NCBI RefSeq assembly: GCF_905220565.1
Contig: NC_059398.1
Location: 1,860,001 to 1,924,000 of the forward strand
Reading direction: 5' to 3'
DNA from: Melitaea cinxia
Taxonomy: Eukaryota > Arthropoda > Insecta > Lepidoptera > Nymphalidae
DNA: 64,000 nucleotides
Positions 21,685-33,735 of the stretch are shown here, piece by piece. Position numbers and translations under genes: made by a program. Every line of letters starts with the position of its first letter. The first letter of the stretch is position 1. The notes below the pieces were generated by a model, which was not told the DNA's origin, searched no databases, and worked only from the letters and a program-made list of their open reading frames with translations.

Positions 21685-21960
21685 CAGTTTAATTTATTGG
21701 TATAGATGTGTACGCGCCTAACTACCGGAGGTTTACGGGTTCGATTTCCGCTCGGGATAAATGTATTTGTAGAAATATTTCTATCCGGTGTGGATTGCTG
21801 TCCTTTGTCTTTCACCACCGTGCCTAAACTGTCGGTCCCGGTCATTATTATGTACACCTGATAGCGATCGTCTCTCACAGTATGGAGTATTTCCGCCAAC
21901 CCGTAGTGGAGCAGGGTGGTGGATTAAGAGCCATTTCACAATTTTACGCTCTGCAAGTTT
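21685..21960 (+). repeat. tRNA-derived SINE
   Basis: A polymerase III B-box (GGTTCGATTTC, 21738-21748) follows a tRNA-like head. The body contains TGTCTTTCACCACCGTGCCT and CCGTAGTGGAGCAGGGTGGTGGATTAAG. Related copies are at 28305-28510 and 32820-33180 (minus) and at 62960-63150 (plus). The shared body ties them together. Confidence 0.7.
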
Positions 21961-22540
21961 AGGTAAATTTGGTCGCATCGCGCGAGTCGTACGAGCCGCG
22001 CGATCTTTGTGCTAGTACGTATAGTGTGACAACCAAAAGACCATCATGATCATTTTCTAATGTATATTAAAAATTAATAACTATGGTATAAAATGTTTTT
22101 TATATAATTAATTTGTTAAAAATTTCAAGTATGTTATATAAAAACAGTTAATAAATTTAAAATAAAAAATCAATTTTATGAAACAATTTTTTTAAATTGA
22201 TTTAGTTTTTTCGGTTTACGAATGAATCTAATATTTACGATATGAATAAAATAGCATTTTATGACATCGACACCGACAAACATATTAATTAACAAATAAC
22301 AAGACAAACAGATTGAAATGCCTATTTGTATTGATAGTGTGAGAAAAGAAAATTAAATTATACATTTGTTTACAGAAATTATCATTATATTATTTTACAG
22401 TCATTTTCGTAATATGTTTATTTTATTTATATTTTATTATGAAAGTATCAAATGCGTTTTATCCGCTATAACAACAGGCGCTTGGCGCGTGTGAGCGAAA
22501 GAGACGGCTGCGCAGAATTTGGCGTGGACCTTACCTCTAA
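21961..22540. other. AT-rich spacer
   Basis: No gene recognised. The right end (about 22475-22537) becomes GC-richer just before the Harbinger-like element; 22538-22540 is the left TAA target copy. Confidence 0.35.
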
Positions 22541-22783
22541 AGGGGGCCATTGACGGTCAGTTCAACTGATCAGTTTAACTGATAAGTTTTGCGCGCTCTC
22601 CGAAATTTGATCGTGAGTGTAGAACCATCGCTCCAGAGTTTTAACTGACGACGCGCCACGTAAATCCATCCCGGCGCGTCGCGCCGAACTAGGATTGTTG
22701 ATAAAATATCGATATATCGAAATATCGATATTTATTACTAATATTAATTTGATATTGAAATTTTAATATCGACACTCGATATT

Positions 22784-22960
22784 TTGAAGTAAAACTTCTT
22801 TACGCACACTTGACTTGGGAAGTAAGCTGGTAAATACGTACTGAGAGTGTCACGAAAAGTGTGATCAGGCGAGGCAAACGGAAGTTGAGAGGGACACATT
22901 AGTTAATGAAAGTAGAAAGAGAGACAGACTTATGTTTCGTAACGCTTTGTTTTTATTAAG
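22784..22960 (+). repeat. TGAAGTAAAACTTC-ended MITE copy, nested
   Basis: Begins TGAAGTAAAACTTCTTTACG and contains AAAAGTGTGATCAGGCGAGGC and GGAAGTTGAGAGGGA, which recur inverted in the complete 115-bp copy at 62267-62381. The right end is eroded. Confidence 0.55.
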
Positions 22961-23091
22961 TAAATTTTTATTATTTTATTTTTTCTCGTCAATTATTTAA
23001 ACTAGAACATAATGATAAGTTTATTATGTTCTACTTTAATCCACTAACTTCTTCTAATCTACTGAACTTTATTTACACTACATTATTTTTT

Positions 23092-23128
23092 TAACCGACT
23101 TCCAAAAAAAGAGGAGGTTCGGAGGAAA
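23092..23128 (+). repeat. Fragment of the AACCGACTTC repeat
   Basis: TTAACCGACTTCCAAAAAAA followed by GAGGAGGTTCGG, the terminal 37 bases of the family described at 16237-16798. Confidence 0.5.
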
Positions 23129-23268
23129 TGTAATTTTCGTAGGCGATTCTTCACGCAGAGAAAAAGAAACAACTTCATCCTCATGGGATAGACATGAAAA
23201 TATGATATTACTCTTGAAAAATTTGTCTAATGACTTTTTGTCACAATTTTTGTTACCTACATACCTGC

Positions 23269-23570
23269 TGAATTAAGGCAGTATTTAGATCAACCAAATA
23301 TTTCAAAGTCATTAAATGCACTAAAAATTTGGATTGATAGTAAACATTCTACTCTGGTGCTATCGGAAATAGCTGTTGAATATTATTTAATCAAAAAACA
23401 AAAAATAAAGCTGTTAAATATTCGATTTCTTTTGCTACATCTATAGCATTTGAACGAATTACTTCTTTAATCAATCTTTAAGTGCCTAATAATCGTAATA
23501 GTCAAAGAACTGCGCATATAAAACAACGAGTATTTTTAAAAACTCTTACTGAATATTGGTACACATTATT
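23269..23570 (+). pseudogene. hAT transposase C-terminal (dimerisation domain) remnant
   Basis: Decayed frame reading ELRQYLDQPNISKSLNALKI then W-IDSKHSTLVLSEIAVEYYL. After a frame change it reads SFATSIAFERITSLIN, corresponding to the conserved ATS--SER-FS block of the hATC domain, and ends QRVFLKTLTEYW. Stops and frameshifts make it non-functional. It is flanked by inverted ATATCGATATATCGA tracts near 22705 and 23740 that may be its terminal repeats. Confidence 0.6.
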
Positions 23571-24534
23571 GTTTTATTAAAATTGAACAATAATTACTTA
23601 GAATCTTACATTTTAATACACTTATAATTTAATTTGTTTTACAAATATACTGAATTATAAACTGTGTAAATTATTTTTGAGCCGACTTATGTTTATTTAT
23701 TTTTTTAAACAAAGGCGATTAAATCAAATCGAAAAAATATCGATATATCGATATTTTAAAAAATATCAACAACCCGACGCCCAACTGCCCGTGTGTGTGT
23801 GTAATCGTCATTCCAACCAATCGCGTCATTTTGCTCGCAGCGTCCGCGGTGATTGAGAGTGTACTAGTGTAGTTTTTGTATTTAAAACGTCGGCGACAGT
23901 GTCCCCTAGACGAGTCATAACGACAGAATTTATTGAAAAATATGAAAATTCAGAATGTTTGTGAAAAACGGACGAAAATTATAACATTTAAAAAAAAAGT
24001 TTTATTTTACACCTACTATTTTTTTTAATACATATTTATAACATATACACACGGTCGTTTCTTCCTACAGTAATCAATGTAATGCTTGTGGTATACGTAA
24101 CTGCCGGCTGATGTAGATACTTTTTTTATAAATACATATAAATAACACTTAGAAATAAATAAATACATTTATAATTAATGGCATTAACGACACCGTGCAT
24201 GATCGATTGCCCATTGACATACTTATTACAAATGAGGTACAACTAATAATAATAACTTTTCATATAAAATTATAGATCATTGTAGACCAGTACATGGCAA
24301 CAAACAGTAGCCGTTTAAGAATTAATGTTTCTTCTTCTTAATCAGAATCCACTTTTTTTTCTCGACAAAAATAGGTAATACCTACACGTCCTTTAAACAG
24401 CCCGGTCGGACGAAAACTGAAGGGCCGGAGTGACGCCAGTCAATGGGCAAATATTTCAACTGACGCAAAAAACTGATCAGTTGGACTGATCAGTCCAACT
24501 GATCAGTTCAACTGACCGTCAATGGCCCCCTTAA

Positions 24535-25734
24535 GAGCGCTAGCGCTCGACTGATTTACCGGGCTTGATGCGTGGCAATATATACTATCTTTTTATTATT
24601 TAATATAAAATGTATTAAAAATAATTACATCTTTTAATTATTTTTTTTGTATTCCTTAATGATGTAAGTTTACTTTGATGAAGATAGTTCGTTAAAATTT
24701 CTTAGTTTTCTAAGAGAAATATCGCTTTTAAAATTGTACTTATTTGGAAAATATTCGTAACTTTAAATTTTTTTTTATCGTTTAATAGAGATACAAATGG
24801 AATAAAAATCTATGATAGTGGACAACAAAATTATATTCCACATATTATGATATTTTTTTTAAATGGTTTCAACGTAGAGGTTATTGAAAAGTAGGACTTC
24901 AAAGTATACATTGCGACCGTTTACCCAGGGAGGAGGCTGATGAAAAGGTTAATAATTTTATACACATAATATAAATCAAAATTCTGATCTGACTATGGAC
25001 TACAACAAAGGTTGCTCTATTATATTTCAAGAATATAAATTACATTATTGCATCCAACACTGAGATTAACGACATCAAAATATTACAATTTCGCGGATTG
25101 TTACCGATATTTGTGAAATGGCTCTTAAGCCCTCGATTCTTCTCTTACACGGAGAAAGAGGCCGGTGCTGAGCATTGGTATGTTACAAGTTGAATCGTAT
25201 AAAAAAATCTGTACAAAAATGTCTTGGGACTAAGTACAAACAAACCTTATCTAGATTTAAGTTTACCGAACTCCACATTTTTGTTTTCTTTGCATTTTAA
25301 TTATAAAAACATTTTTTTTTCAATTTTTAAATGTTTTTAGTTAACAATAAGTTTTGGTATTATATGTTAAAATTGAAGTTATATTAAAAATACCTACTTC
25401 ATGGAGAACATTTAAAATTTAATTACTGCAGTGTCATAAAGCACAACTAAATTGGTAGTGTGTACCACAGAGCCGTGGGACGCAAGTTTCAAGTTCCTCC
25501 GCAACTTAATATTTAACTGCGACAGTCCAATGTTAAAATATTTCCTGTAAAATATCAAATTAATTAACACAAAAACAAACTCAAAATCTTTTATTATTAT
25601 TTTAACATTATATAAATCAAATCCAATTTTATTTTATTCTTTTGTTGAATTCTACTTCAAAAGTGATTTTGTATCGTCATTTCACATGATAAATAAACAA
25701 ATAAATAAATAAATATCTACACAATACACACATG
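24535..25734. other. AT-rich spacer
   Basis: No gene or recognised repeat apart from low-complexity A and T runs. Around 25290-25400 it is very AT-rich. Confidence 0.35.
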
Positions 25735-25935
25735 GTCTGTTCCTAAAGTAAGCTACTTAATGCTTGTGTTATAGGTAACAGCCGACTGGTATAAAGCTAA
25801 ATATTTTTTTAATAAACCTACTTATAAATAATACATATATAAATATATAAATAAATACTTACATTACACCCAGATTCGGTGTGGGAACCGAACCCACAAC
25901 CCTCGGAGCAGAAAGCAGGGTCACTATATCACTTC
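25735..25935 (-). repeat. tRNA-headed SINE, minus strand
   Basis: Reverse complement of the family at 59030-59245. The B-box region appears as GGGAACCGAACCCACAACCC on the plus strand at the right, and the body TGCTTGTGTTATAGGTAACAGCC at the left. Confidence 0.7.
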
Positions 25936-26879
25936 ACTATATATTAATACGCGAAGTAAAACCTTGCTACCTCTTGTTACGAAAATTGCGCGGACCGAGG
26001 AGTTGAAATTTCGCACACTTATAGTTTATAATAATATATAATAATAATTTTACATAGAGTAGGAGTGCAGAATGCTAATATTTTTGTTTATTTCTTAATT
26101 ATGCATAAATAAATACATTAAATCAATAAATAAAACATAACACACACAACCGTGTGTATTTGACACTTACGCATATATACTCTTTTGTTTATTATTATAG
26201 AAGTAATCTTTGAACTAAAAAAAAAACTTTATAAAGACTTATAGTTGATATTAATTATATTTGGACAATAATTATGGTCGAATTTCGACCACTGGGCGAC
26301 CACAAGTTATTATTAATAAATAGTTGAATTCGGGATCTAAACTAGTAATGTCCACTAAGTTATCGGCTCGGGTTAATAAATGAACACAATGAGAATGCCT
26401 TGATTACGTGATCACCTTTGTGTAGATTGGACGCTGTATGTATACCAATTCAAATATTAAGTTAAATAAAATTTACTGCACATTTTGTTCCTCCCTCTGC
26501 ATAACCTGCAAACTTGTTATGTTTATTATTATAGTTTTTATTTTAGATATTTTTGTACTTTATTTTCCCATTTTTGATTGTATAAAGATCAAATTTAATT
26601 AATTAAGAGTGATGTACATACCTGTAATTGGCATGCATACCATCTTAAAATTGTGGAGTTTAGATTATTGTAATGTAATGTTTGTAATGCTGTTGGCGTG
26701 TCTGTAAATAAATAAATAAATAAAAAGTTTTATTTTTTCACATACATAGAAGTAAAGCTATTCTTTTTTAGGCTAATTATATACATGTATACAGGCTAAA
26801 TCGGGAAATGGCCCAGTGGATGAAAATAGACAAGTCATTTATAAAAACATATAGAATAGACAAGTAATTGTACATCTAT
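25936..26879. other. Mixed repeat fragments and spacer
   Basis: About 25940-26030 is a fragment of another common repeat (TATTAATACGCGAAGTAAAACC). A (TAAA)n-type tail sits near 26703-26727. No coding sequence recognised. Confidence 0.35.
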
Positions 26880-27240
26880 AATATAAAAATGAGTCGCTGA
26901 ATGTGTTGCTAAGCGCAAAACTCGAGAACGGTTGGACCGATTTCGCTAATTCTTTTTTTAAAATATTCCTTGAAGTACGAGGATGGTTCTTACGGAGAGA
27001 AAAATTCTAAAAAAAAATTAATAAAATTTAAGAATCGACTGTTAGGCGATACGAAGTTCGCCGGGTCAGCTAGTATATAAATAAAAATGAATGTTGCTAA
27101 GCGCATAACTCGACAATGGCTAATTTATTTTTGTATGTTCCTTAAGGCCCACGGAAGGTTTAATACAAAAAAAAACACTATTAACTTTTGACAGAACGAA
27201 GTCTCTCCAGGCAACTAGTTTTATAACTTAGTAGGGAAAA
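26880..27240 (+). repeat. Helitron-like repeat with adjacent partial second copy
   Basis: The first copy (26880-27073) contains TGTTGCTAAGCGCAAAACTCGA and ends GGCGATACGAAGTTCGCCGG then GTCAGCTAG, i.e. a hairpin (GGCGA/TCGCC) followed by CTAG and T. A second copy follows within a few bases (27077-27240, TGTTGCTAAGCGCATAACTCGA) and is internally deleted. Confidence 0.6.
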
Positions 27241-27492
27241 AATTAAATGCGGGACTAATAAAAAGTTTAATTTTCGGCATGACTTGCAGAATATTTTAAA
27301 GAAATAATCTTATCAATAAAATTAGACTGCACGCAAACTGATAAAATAACACGCGATCATAAATAAATTAAAATATAAAAATACAGGAGTTTTCAATTAC
27401 AAAATTTTACATTTAAACCCTTGGCGTGTTTACAATTACTAAAATTGTTAAAAATATTATAATAAAAAAGTGTGTGTGCAATTCACAAACGG

Positions 27493-27663
27493 CAGAAGTG
27501 AAACTTCTGAAAAGTAGCCTACGAAAGATTTTTTTCACCGATAATATAAAATAACGTGTAATATATTCAATTTCATTCTTTCATTTATGTATTTGTTTAC
27601 TTATCATTACGAATTTCCGTTTCATCAAGTTTCAAATCATGATTCTAAAAAAGTTTCACTTCA
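27493..27663. repeat. MITE with GAAGTGAAACTT ends
   Basis: The left end CAGAAGTGAAACTTCTGAAA and the right end AAAAAAGTTTCACTTCAAAA are inverted copies. The left flank, including AGTAGCCTACGAAAG, recurs inverted at 32365-32450. Non-coding. Confidence 0.6.
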
Positions 27664-28069
27664 AAAATTTACATGTAGGAATTCACATCTGATGAGTTAG
27701 GCAGTATATCATAATAAAGTATTTTTTTTATTCTTACGATTCGTTAAAATCTAATAATAACATTAAAAAAGTAATATATTTTTTTTTAATATTATTTTAC
27801 ATAGTTGACCCAACAAACGCGTTGTTCTGTCTTTCGAACTGTCAAATGTGTAAAGAACTCCAGGTTTCCGATTGCGCAGAGTAAACGTCTCCTTTCTGGT
27901 TTATGGTATTCGCATGTATAATAAAATCCCACAAACGATAATGCAATTACCGGAGAATAAATTTAAAGTTTGTGTTAAAATTAAATTAATATATAAACAT
28001 TATTTGTGCAGGATTACATAGATAAAGTGTGGATTACCAATTTTTAGAATAAAATACAGTTTTTTTTTT

Positions 28070-28215
28070 TCAAAAGAGTAACTGCGGAGTTTCTTGCCGG
28101 TTCTTCTCTGCTGAATTTACATTTTTAACGATAGTTAAAATTTTAATTTGTCCGATGACGATTTGAACGTGCTTTTGTAGCCTATTTGAAGTAATTTTTG
28201 TTTTCAATTTTTCTT
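28070..28215 (+). repeat. Dispersed repeat, GAGTTTCTTGCCGG family
   Basis: Contains GAGTTTCTTGCCGGTTCTTC, TTTAATTTGTCCGATGACGA and GTGCTTTTGTAGCCTATTTG. A diverged copy is at 46225-46390 and a scrap near 430-465. Common in lepidopteran genomes as a 3' part of a non-LTR element; that origin is inference. Confidence 0.55.
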
Positions 28216-28304
28216 TTAATTTTCTATGCTGTACAAAGTGATAAAAACTTAAAAGAATAGTTTAATTTATCCAGTAAATTTAGCGATTCAATCTTAGTTA
28301 TAAA

Positions 28305-28510
28305 GATAAGGCTTCAGCCTGTAATATCCCACTGCCTCCACTACAGGCCTCTTTCCCCATGTAGGAGAAGGATCAGAGCTTAATCCACCAAGCTGCGGGA
28401 TATATTCCCTACTATAAGTAATGATGGCCATTACAAATGTGTGTCATGTGCGGGGATCGAAACTGCAACCTCCAGCACCACAGCCACATACGAGTGTTGC
28501 GCCAATGCGT
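28305..28510 (-). repeat. SINE copy, minus strand
   Basis: Contains CAGCCTGTAATATCCCACTG, GTAGGAGAAGGATCAGAGCT and AATCCACCAAGCTGC, shared with 32820-33180. The tRNA-like B-box appears eroded as GGGGATCGAAACTGCAACC. Confidence 0.6.
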
Positions 28511-28779
28511 GGTCTTTATAAAGATATTTATATATAATAGTTTTAGTTCTATATACAGCGCCAGTGTCAAGTAATTCATAGTACAATCAGTATTCATACC
28601 GACAAGCATTAAATTTGTATTGGAGTATTAATTGTTTATAGACGTTACTCGCAATTAAGTTATAATTGAAGTGATTATACACATACGCCGTAAGCTGAAT
28701 CTAATTCTCTATCAGTCACTTAGCCTCAGAGATAATTGCAATCTGATAACGTTACGTAATTGAACCCGTAATCTATAAT

Positions 28780-29824
28780 CTATAATAATATATATAAAAG
28801 CGAAAGGTCACTCACTCATCACGAAATCTCCGAAACTATAACACCTACAAACTTGAAATTTGGCAGGTAGGTTCCTTATAAGATGTAGGCATCCGCTAAG
28901 AACGGATTTTACGAAACTCGACCCCTAAGGGGGTAAAACGGGGGTTGGAAGTTTGTATGAAAGTCCTATGTTTTTGAAGTAAGAGACTTGAAATTTAAAA
29001 TGTAAGCTCTATAGATGGTGAAAAGGTGTCCAAATAATGTATTTTTAGAAGTCAACTCCTTTTTGGGGTTAAAACGGGGAATGGTAGGTTGACTCCCTCA
29101 TTACGAAATCTCCGAAACTATAACAGCTAAAAACTTGAAATTTGGCAGGTAGGTTCCTTATAGGGCGTAAACATCCGCTAAGAACTGATTTTATGAAAAC
29201 CGACTCTTAAGGGAATAAAACGGGGGTCGGAAGTTTGTATGAATGTAGTTTTTGAAGTAAGAGACTTGAAATTTAAAATATATGCTCTATAGATGGTGAG
29301 GAGGGATATTCCGTCGCTAAGGGGGTTTAATTGGGGTTGATAGTTTGTATGAAACATATACAGCAGCTATAAGTTCGCCTGATAGGTTATTTATCCTGCA
29401 GCCTGAAAATAAAACTATGTGGTGTATAGAGAGGTTTTTATAAAAATAACTATTAAATTATACTAAATTGTGCCTTTTAAAAAGTTACTCAGTTTGATAA
29501 GCATTTCAAGTGACTGAAATAAAAAAATAATTTGCGTTAAACATCTTAATAGTAATACATATCTTCATAACCACGAGGACGTAATCGCAGGCAACAGTTA
29601 GTGTATTATAAACAAAGTCCCCAAAAGTGTATGTGATCGATTCGCTCAAAATTTACTGAACGGATTTTCATGCGGTTTCACCATTGTAGAGGGCTCCACC
29701 ATTGGCAAGAGGAAGGTTTACGGAACGGCTAAGCCAATTTTGATGAGAGTTTCACTGGAAGTTTGCCGGCAAAACTTTGTGACACACTAATTTCAACGCG
29801 GGCGAAGCCGCGGGCACAGCTAGT
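28780..29824 (+). repeat. Composite Helitron-like element
   Basis: Two adjacent related blocks (about 28800-29090 and 29090-29340) share CACGAAATCTCCGAAACTAT-type words and AACTTGAAATTTGGCAGGTA. The right end, CGCGGGCGAAGCCGCGGGCA then CAGCTAG at 29817-29823 followed by T, is a hairpin plus CTAG terminus. Non-coding. The internal duplication suggests repeated insertion or slippage. Confidence 0.6.
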
Positions 29825-30104
29825 TATATTATAAAGCTGACAGTGTGTTATAGTCTGATTTAAATGTAAAAATTTCTGCCGTTTAATAGGTATTTCAGGA
29901 TTAATAATTTAAGAAATATTACAGCTGGAGGCTATAAAACATCATGGTATGAAATATGTATGGACCGTAAGTTGTCAATATATAATAGATAAGTCCATAT
30001 ATTCTTATTCCTGAAAATGAAGTGGTTAATTACTCAATTTTGGTTTAACGTACATATGTAGCCTTCAAGGTTAAAGAAAATACACTTACCTACTCTTTTA
30101 TATC

Positions 30105-30556
30105 ATATATATTAATACGCTAAGGTTTAAAATGTTTGGCTCCCCTTTTAGAAAAAACCTCACAATTACCCCATATAAATTATATATCATTTTATAGATA
30201 ATTGCTTGCTCTACCGGCAAACAACAAAAAAAAAATTATTATTACTTTTGTTTTTGTAAATTAATTATCCAAATTATGTACTTCTTCTTCTGATCAAAAT
30301 GGCTTTCAATAGTGCCAAATGAGCACAGATGATTTCGCCAAGGTCACGTAGAATGTAGAATACCAAAATTATGTATATCCAAATTATATATATGACGGCT
30401 TTAATTTTGAAACAGCGTCAATATGATTGACGGTCGGTAATTTATTTGTCCAATTTCAAATCAACTTACGTATAATTTTTTTTTTTTTTTTTTTAATTTT
30501 TGTAAAGTGATTATTATTATACTTATTTAGCGCGAATTTACACGGATATGGCTAGT
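30105..30556 (+). repeat. Helitron-like repeat, ATTAATACGCTAAGG family, copy 1
   Basis: Starts TATATATTAATACGCTAAGG, contains TTTAGAAAAAACCTCACAAT and CTACCGGCAAACAACAA, and ends GGATATGGCTAGTAT. Same-strand copies are at 56226-56610 and 60047-60420, the latter also ending GTGTAGCTAGTAT. Confidence 0.6.
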
Positions 30557-31067
30557 ATATTTATATTATTACATATTATTTAAAAAATATTAAACAATAA
30601 GGTCATTCAAGTTGCATTATACATATATTTTTTTCTAAAAATGTTCTCTGACAAAACAATAAATGACGTTTAAGAAGTTAAAATTTGAGCTGTGTAATCA
30701 CTATCTCTTATTTTCGAAAGCTTCTTTACATTCAATATGCGTTCAAAATAAAATGGTCGCGAAAAGTTACAATACAGTTTTTATTTATCGACATTTTATA
30801 GTGTCACAAACAGATTTCCATTAAATGGATTGCCTTCACTTGCCCGATTGGTCGAAAGCTCCACACAATTTACTAATTTTGAACAAGTATTTTTTTGCGT
30901 CTTCATTTGCTTGAGTAATTTGTATTTCGCTCCCAATGTTTCAATTTGAACCATTTACAAAATGGATTTTTGACAGAATTATCTATTCCATTATGCTGAT
31001 TGAATAGATTTCGATGATGGAAGACGAAAAACGCAATAAACTCAGTAATATTACAAATAAGCGCCCT

Positions 31068-31325
31068 TCATCATTACAGCCTATACAGCCCACTGCTGGA
31101 CATAGGCCTCCACAAGTTTACGCCAAAATTAACGTGAACTCATGTGTTTTGCCCATAGTCACCACGCTGAGCAGGCGGGTTGGTGACCGCAGTACTGGCT
31201 TTGTCGCACCGAAGACGCTGCTGCCCGTCTTCGGCCTGTGTATTTCAAAGCCAGCAGTTGGATGGTTATCCCGCCACCCACGGGAAGAGAGGGGGTGGCT
31301 ACATTCTTGAGTACCGTAGCCACAC
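31068..31325 (-). repeat. Lepidopteran non-LTR 3' tail / SINE-like repeat, copy 2
   Basis: Reverse complement of the 1593-1893 block: starts CTGCTGGACATAGGCCTCCA and runs through CCCATAGTCACCACGCTGAG and GCTGCCCGTCTTCGGCCTGT to GGGAAGAGAGGGGGTGGCTA. It retains a segment (about 31255-31280) that copy 1 has lost. Confidence 0.75.
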
Positions 31326-32364
31326 AGTACAAAAGCGTTCTTAGCATCGACTTTAAGGCTGATTTTAATTGCAGGCTTATTCCTTCCTAAACCTAAATAT
31401 ATTTTTCAAACAACACTAATACTTTCTGAAATCAAAGCAATTTTCCATTTATATACACATATAAAATAACTAAATCATCATTGTTTGATATAGCTTTTCC
31501 ATCCAATATTGATCTGTCTTCTACCACTTATGTGGACGGTCTCAAAATATGTACCTATATCTCCCTAAGTTTCAAACCTACTGGACACTAAGGTACTAAA
31601 AGTTGAATTTTAGCAATAACTTAAAACAGTTATAAAAGAGTACTGAAACGTGCTGGTACAGTTTGTCCTTTATGAGGTACCCGTAGGACGAACTTTTAAA
31701 GCCTCGGTGCCGTATCTTGCATAATTTAGCGTGTATACTTTGTCAACTTAGTACGAAGTTGGCTCGTACGCTAGGTGTTGTTTGGTGCATCCTTTGTTTG
31801 TAGATATTCCAGCGTTATTGCGGATTTTGATGTCGCCACGTTGCACATTCGCTGTTGAAAGAGCTTGTTTTTATATACCAATTTTATCTTTAAAAGTGTC
31901 TAGAATATTCTCTGCTACAAAGTCGCATTTTGTCAGGATTGTAAAAAATTGGTTACTTAGTTTAAATAATGGGTTTGTTGAGCCTAAATTTCTTTTTTAA
32001 TTAATAGCGTTAGAGAAAACGATTGAAATTAGTTTGTCTCAATTTTATTGTAATTTTTATGAAGTAAAACCTCTTTAGAATCGTTGTGATTTGAAACTCG
32101 ATGACAAGAAAGGCGTCATGATAAAGAAACAAACATATAAATCTATAGATGAGAATGAGATAGAATAAATTACACAATATTTTATATTCTTGGTGAAAAA
32201 TAAACAATAGTAAAAAAAAAACGCTTTTATAAATAAATCAAACAAATAAGGAATAATCTTATCAAATTAGTGTATTGTCATTGGTCTTCGATAAGTCTAC
32301 TAAATTGAAATTAAATCTGAACGTTTGAAGTGTGTCAAAATAAAGATACAAACATACAGGTGAA
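31326..32364. other. Spacer with one unassigned open frame
   Basis: The plus frame ending at 32000 (IPALLRILMSPRCTF...) vaguely resembles non-LTR C-termini but lacks the WN-LP signature. No gene is supported. Confidence 0.3.
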
Positions 32365-32450
32365 GCTAATAAAAAGCGTGTAATTCTCTCGTAGGCTACT
32401 TGACAAAAGTTTCGATTCTGCCGTGCGTGAAACGCTTACCCACACTTTTT
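32365..32450 (-). repeat. Solo MITE end related to 27493
   Basis: The reverse complement aligns with the left end of the 27.5-kb element (ACGGCAGAATCGAAACTTTT, AGTAGCCTACGAGAG) over about 70 bases with moderate divergence. Confidence 0.5.
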
Positions 32451-32819
32451 TCTATTTGTGATTTTTCATTTAATAATATTGTGTAATAGAATAATTACAA
32501 CTTATTTTATAAGATACATGCTACATATTTCATTTAATACCAATATTATTTGAACGAAAATTTTTAATTACTGTTTCAGATATATAATTATACAGAAAAT
32601 AATACGGTCAAGAACGGTATGGACAAGAAAATGATAGGTTAACGAAATTCTACTAAAAGTTTTCAGTGTAACTATTTGTGTTATTATTTCGTCGATATAT
32701 TTTTTAAATTACTAGACGAATGTTTTTAAGGATAGAGACCTTTTTTTTTGTTATTTTAATCAAATATCATTCGCATTATTATTATTTCTTTGATAATTTA
32801 TCTGTGTATATATACTTAT

Positions 32820-33180
32820 ATCACGATCAATTCAGCCTGTAACATCCCACTGCTGGGCATTGGAGGCCTCTTTCTCCATCTAGGAGAAGGATCAGAGCTT
32901 AATCCACCAAGCTGCTCTACTACGGGTTGGTTTATATATTGCCTATTATGAGTATCAATTGCTATCAGTCGTACATGATAACAACCGGTACCGTCAGCGT
33001 TACGTGCTTTCCGAGGCACGGTGGGGAGACCCACAAGAACTAACAACCAGACCGGAAATAGATATTTGTATAAACAGAAATATCTACTCCGATCGAACCC
33101 ACGACCGTTGGTGTTTAGGTGCCGCCGACACGGCACACTCGCCCTTACACCAGAGCGGTTGTCATAAAGGCAGACAGATT
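32820..33180 (-). repeat. tRNA-derived SINE, longest copy, minus strand
   Basis: The plus strand reads CAGCCTGTAACATCCCACTG, TAGGAGAAGGATCAGAGCTT, CTACTACGGGTTGGTTTATA, GAGGCACGGTGGGGAGACCC, then CCGATCGAACCCACGACCG (inverted B-box) and the tRNA-like head to about 33165. The head at the right end fixes the orientation. Confidence 0.7.
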
Positions 33181-33394
33181 ATCATTACTATTGTTTGTGT
33201 TTTACTAGTTTTTATATCTACTAAAAATTAATTTATATCGGGGCTTAATTTTGTTCAAATAAGTTGTTGCTAGTAATTAATTTTTGTCTGACGAAAAGTA
33301 TAACTTATTACTTATACTGCATTATTTTAACTTATTATTACATTTTTAAATAAATGTATGAAAAATACGAACAAAAATATTTAAAAACTGTAGT

Positions 33395-33735
33395 CCCCCG
33401 GCGACAGGTTGAGGCTCAGGCCGCTAGTATCTCAACTGAGGTAGGGCACAGCAGGAAATTTCCTGCTCAAAATATGGAGCAGCCCGACTGGTGTAGTACC
33501 TCGACCTTACAGAAGATCGCAGCTTATTTAGCTGCGATCTTCTGTAAGGTGTGTATGTTATTTTCAAGCAGTGTTGTGTTCCTGTTGGTAAGTAAGGTAA
33601 CCAGAGGGGAATCAGGGGGGAATAGGGGATAAGGTCGGCAACGCGTTTGCGGTGCTTCTGGTGTTGCAGGCTATAAGCTACGGTAACCGCTTACGGTCGG
33701 GTGAGACGTACGTTTTTTGCCGGCTTAGTTACATA
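33395..33735 (+). repeat. AGAAGATCACAGC-family repeat carrying a perfect 20-bp hairpin
   Basis: Full-length plus copy (CTCAAAATATGGAGCAGCCC to TACGGTAACCGCTTACGG). Unlike the others, ACCTTACAGAAGATCGCAGC (33504-33523) is followed after TTATTTA by its exact reverse complement (33531-33550). A short (TA)n tract, 33734-33758, follows. Confidence 0.75.

Larger units (their letters stand above)
22541..24531. mobile_element. PIF/Harbinger-like non-autonomous element, 1,991 bp
   Basis: The terminal inverted repeat starts AGGGGGCCATTGACGGTCAG at 22541 and its reverse complement ends at 24531; the match extends about 36 bases. It is flanked by TAA at 22538-22540 and 24532-24534, the 3-bp TWA duplication characteristic of PIF/Harbinger. 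Subterminal DNA holds the perfect palindrome AACTGATCAGTT once on the left and repeatedly on the right, likely transposase-binding sites. No DDE transposase is visible. The interior holds a nested hAT remnant and MITE sequence. Confidence 0.8.
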
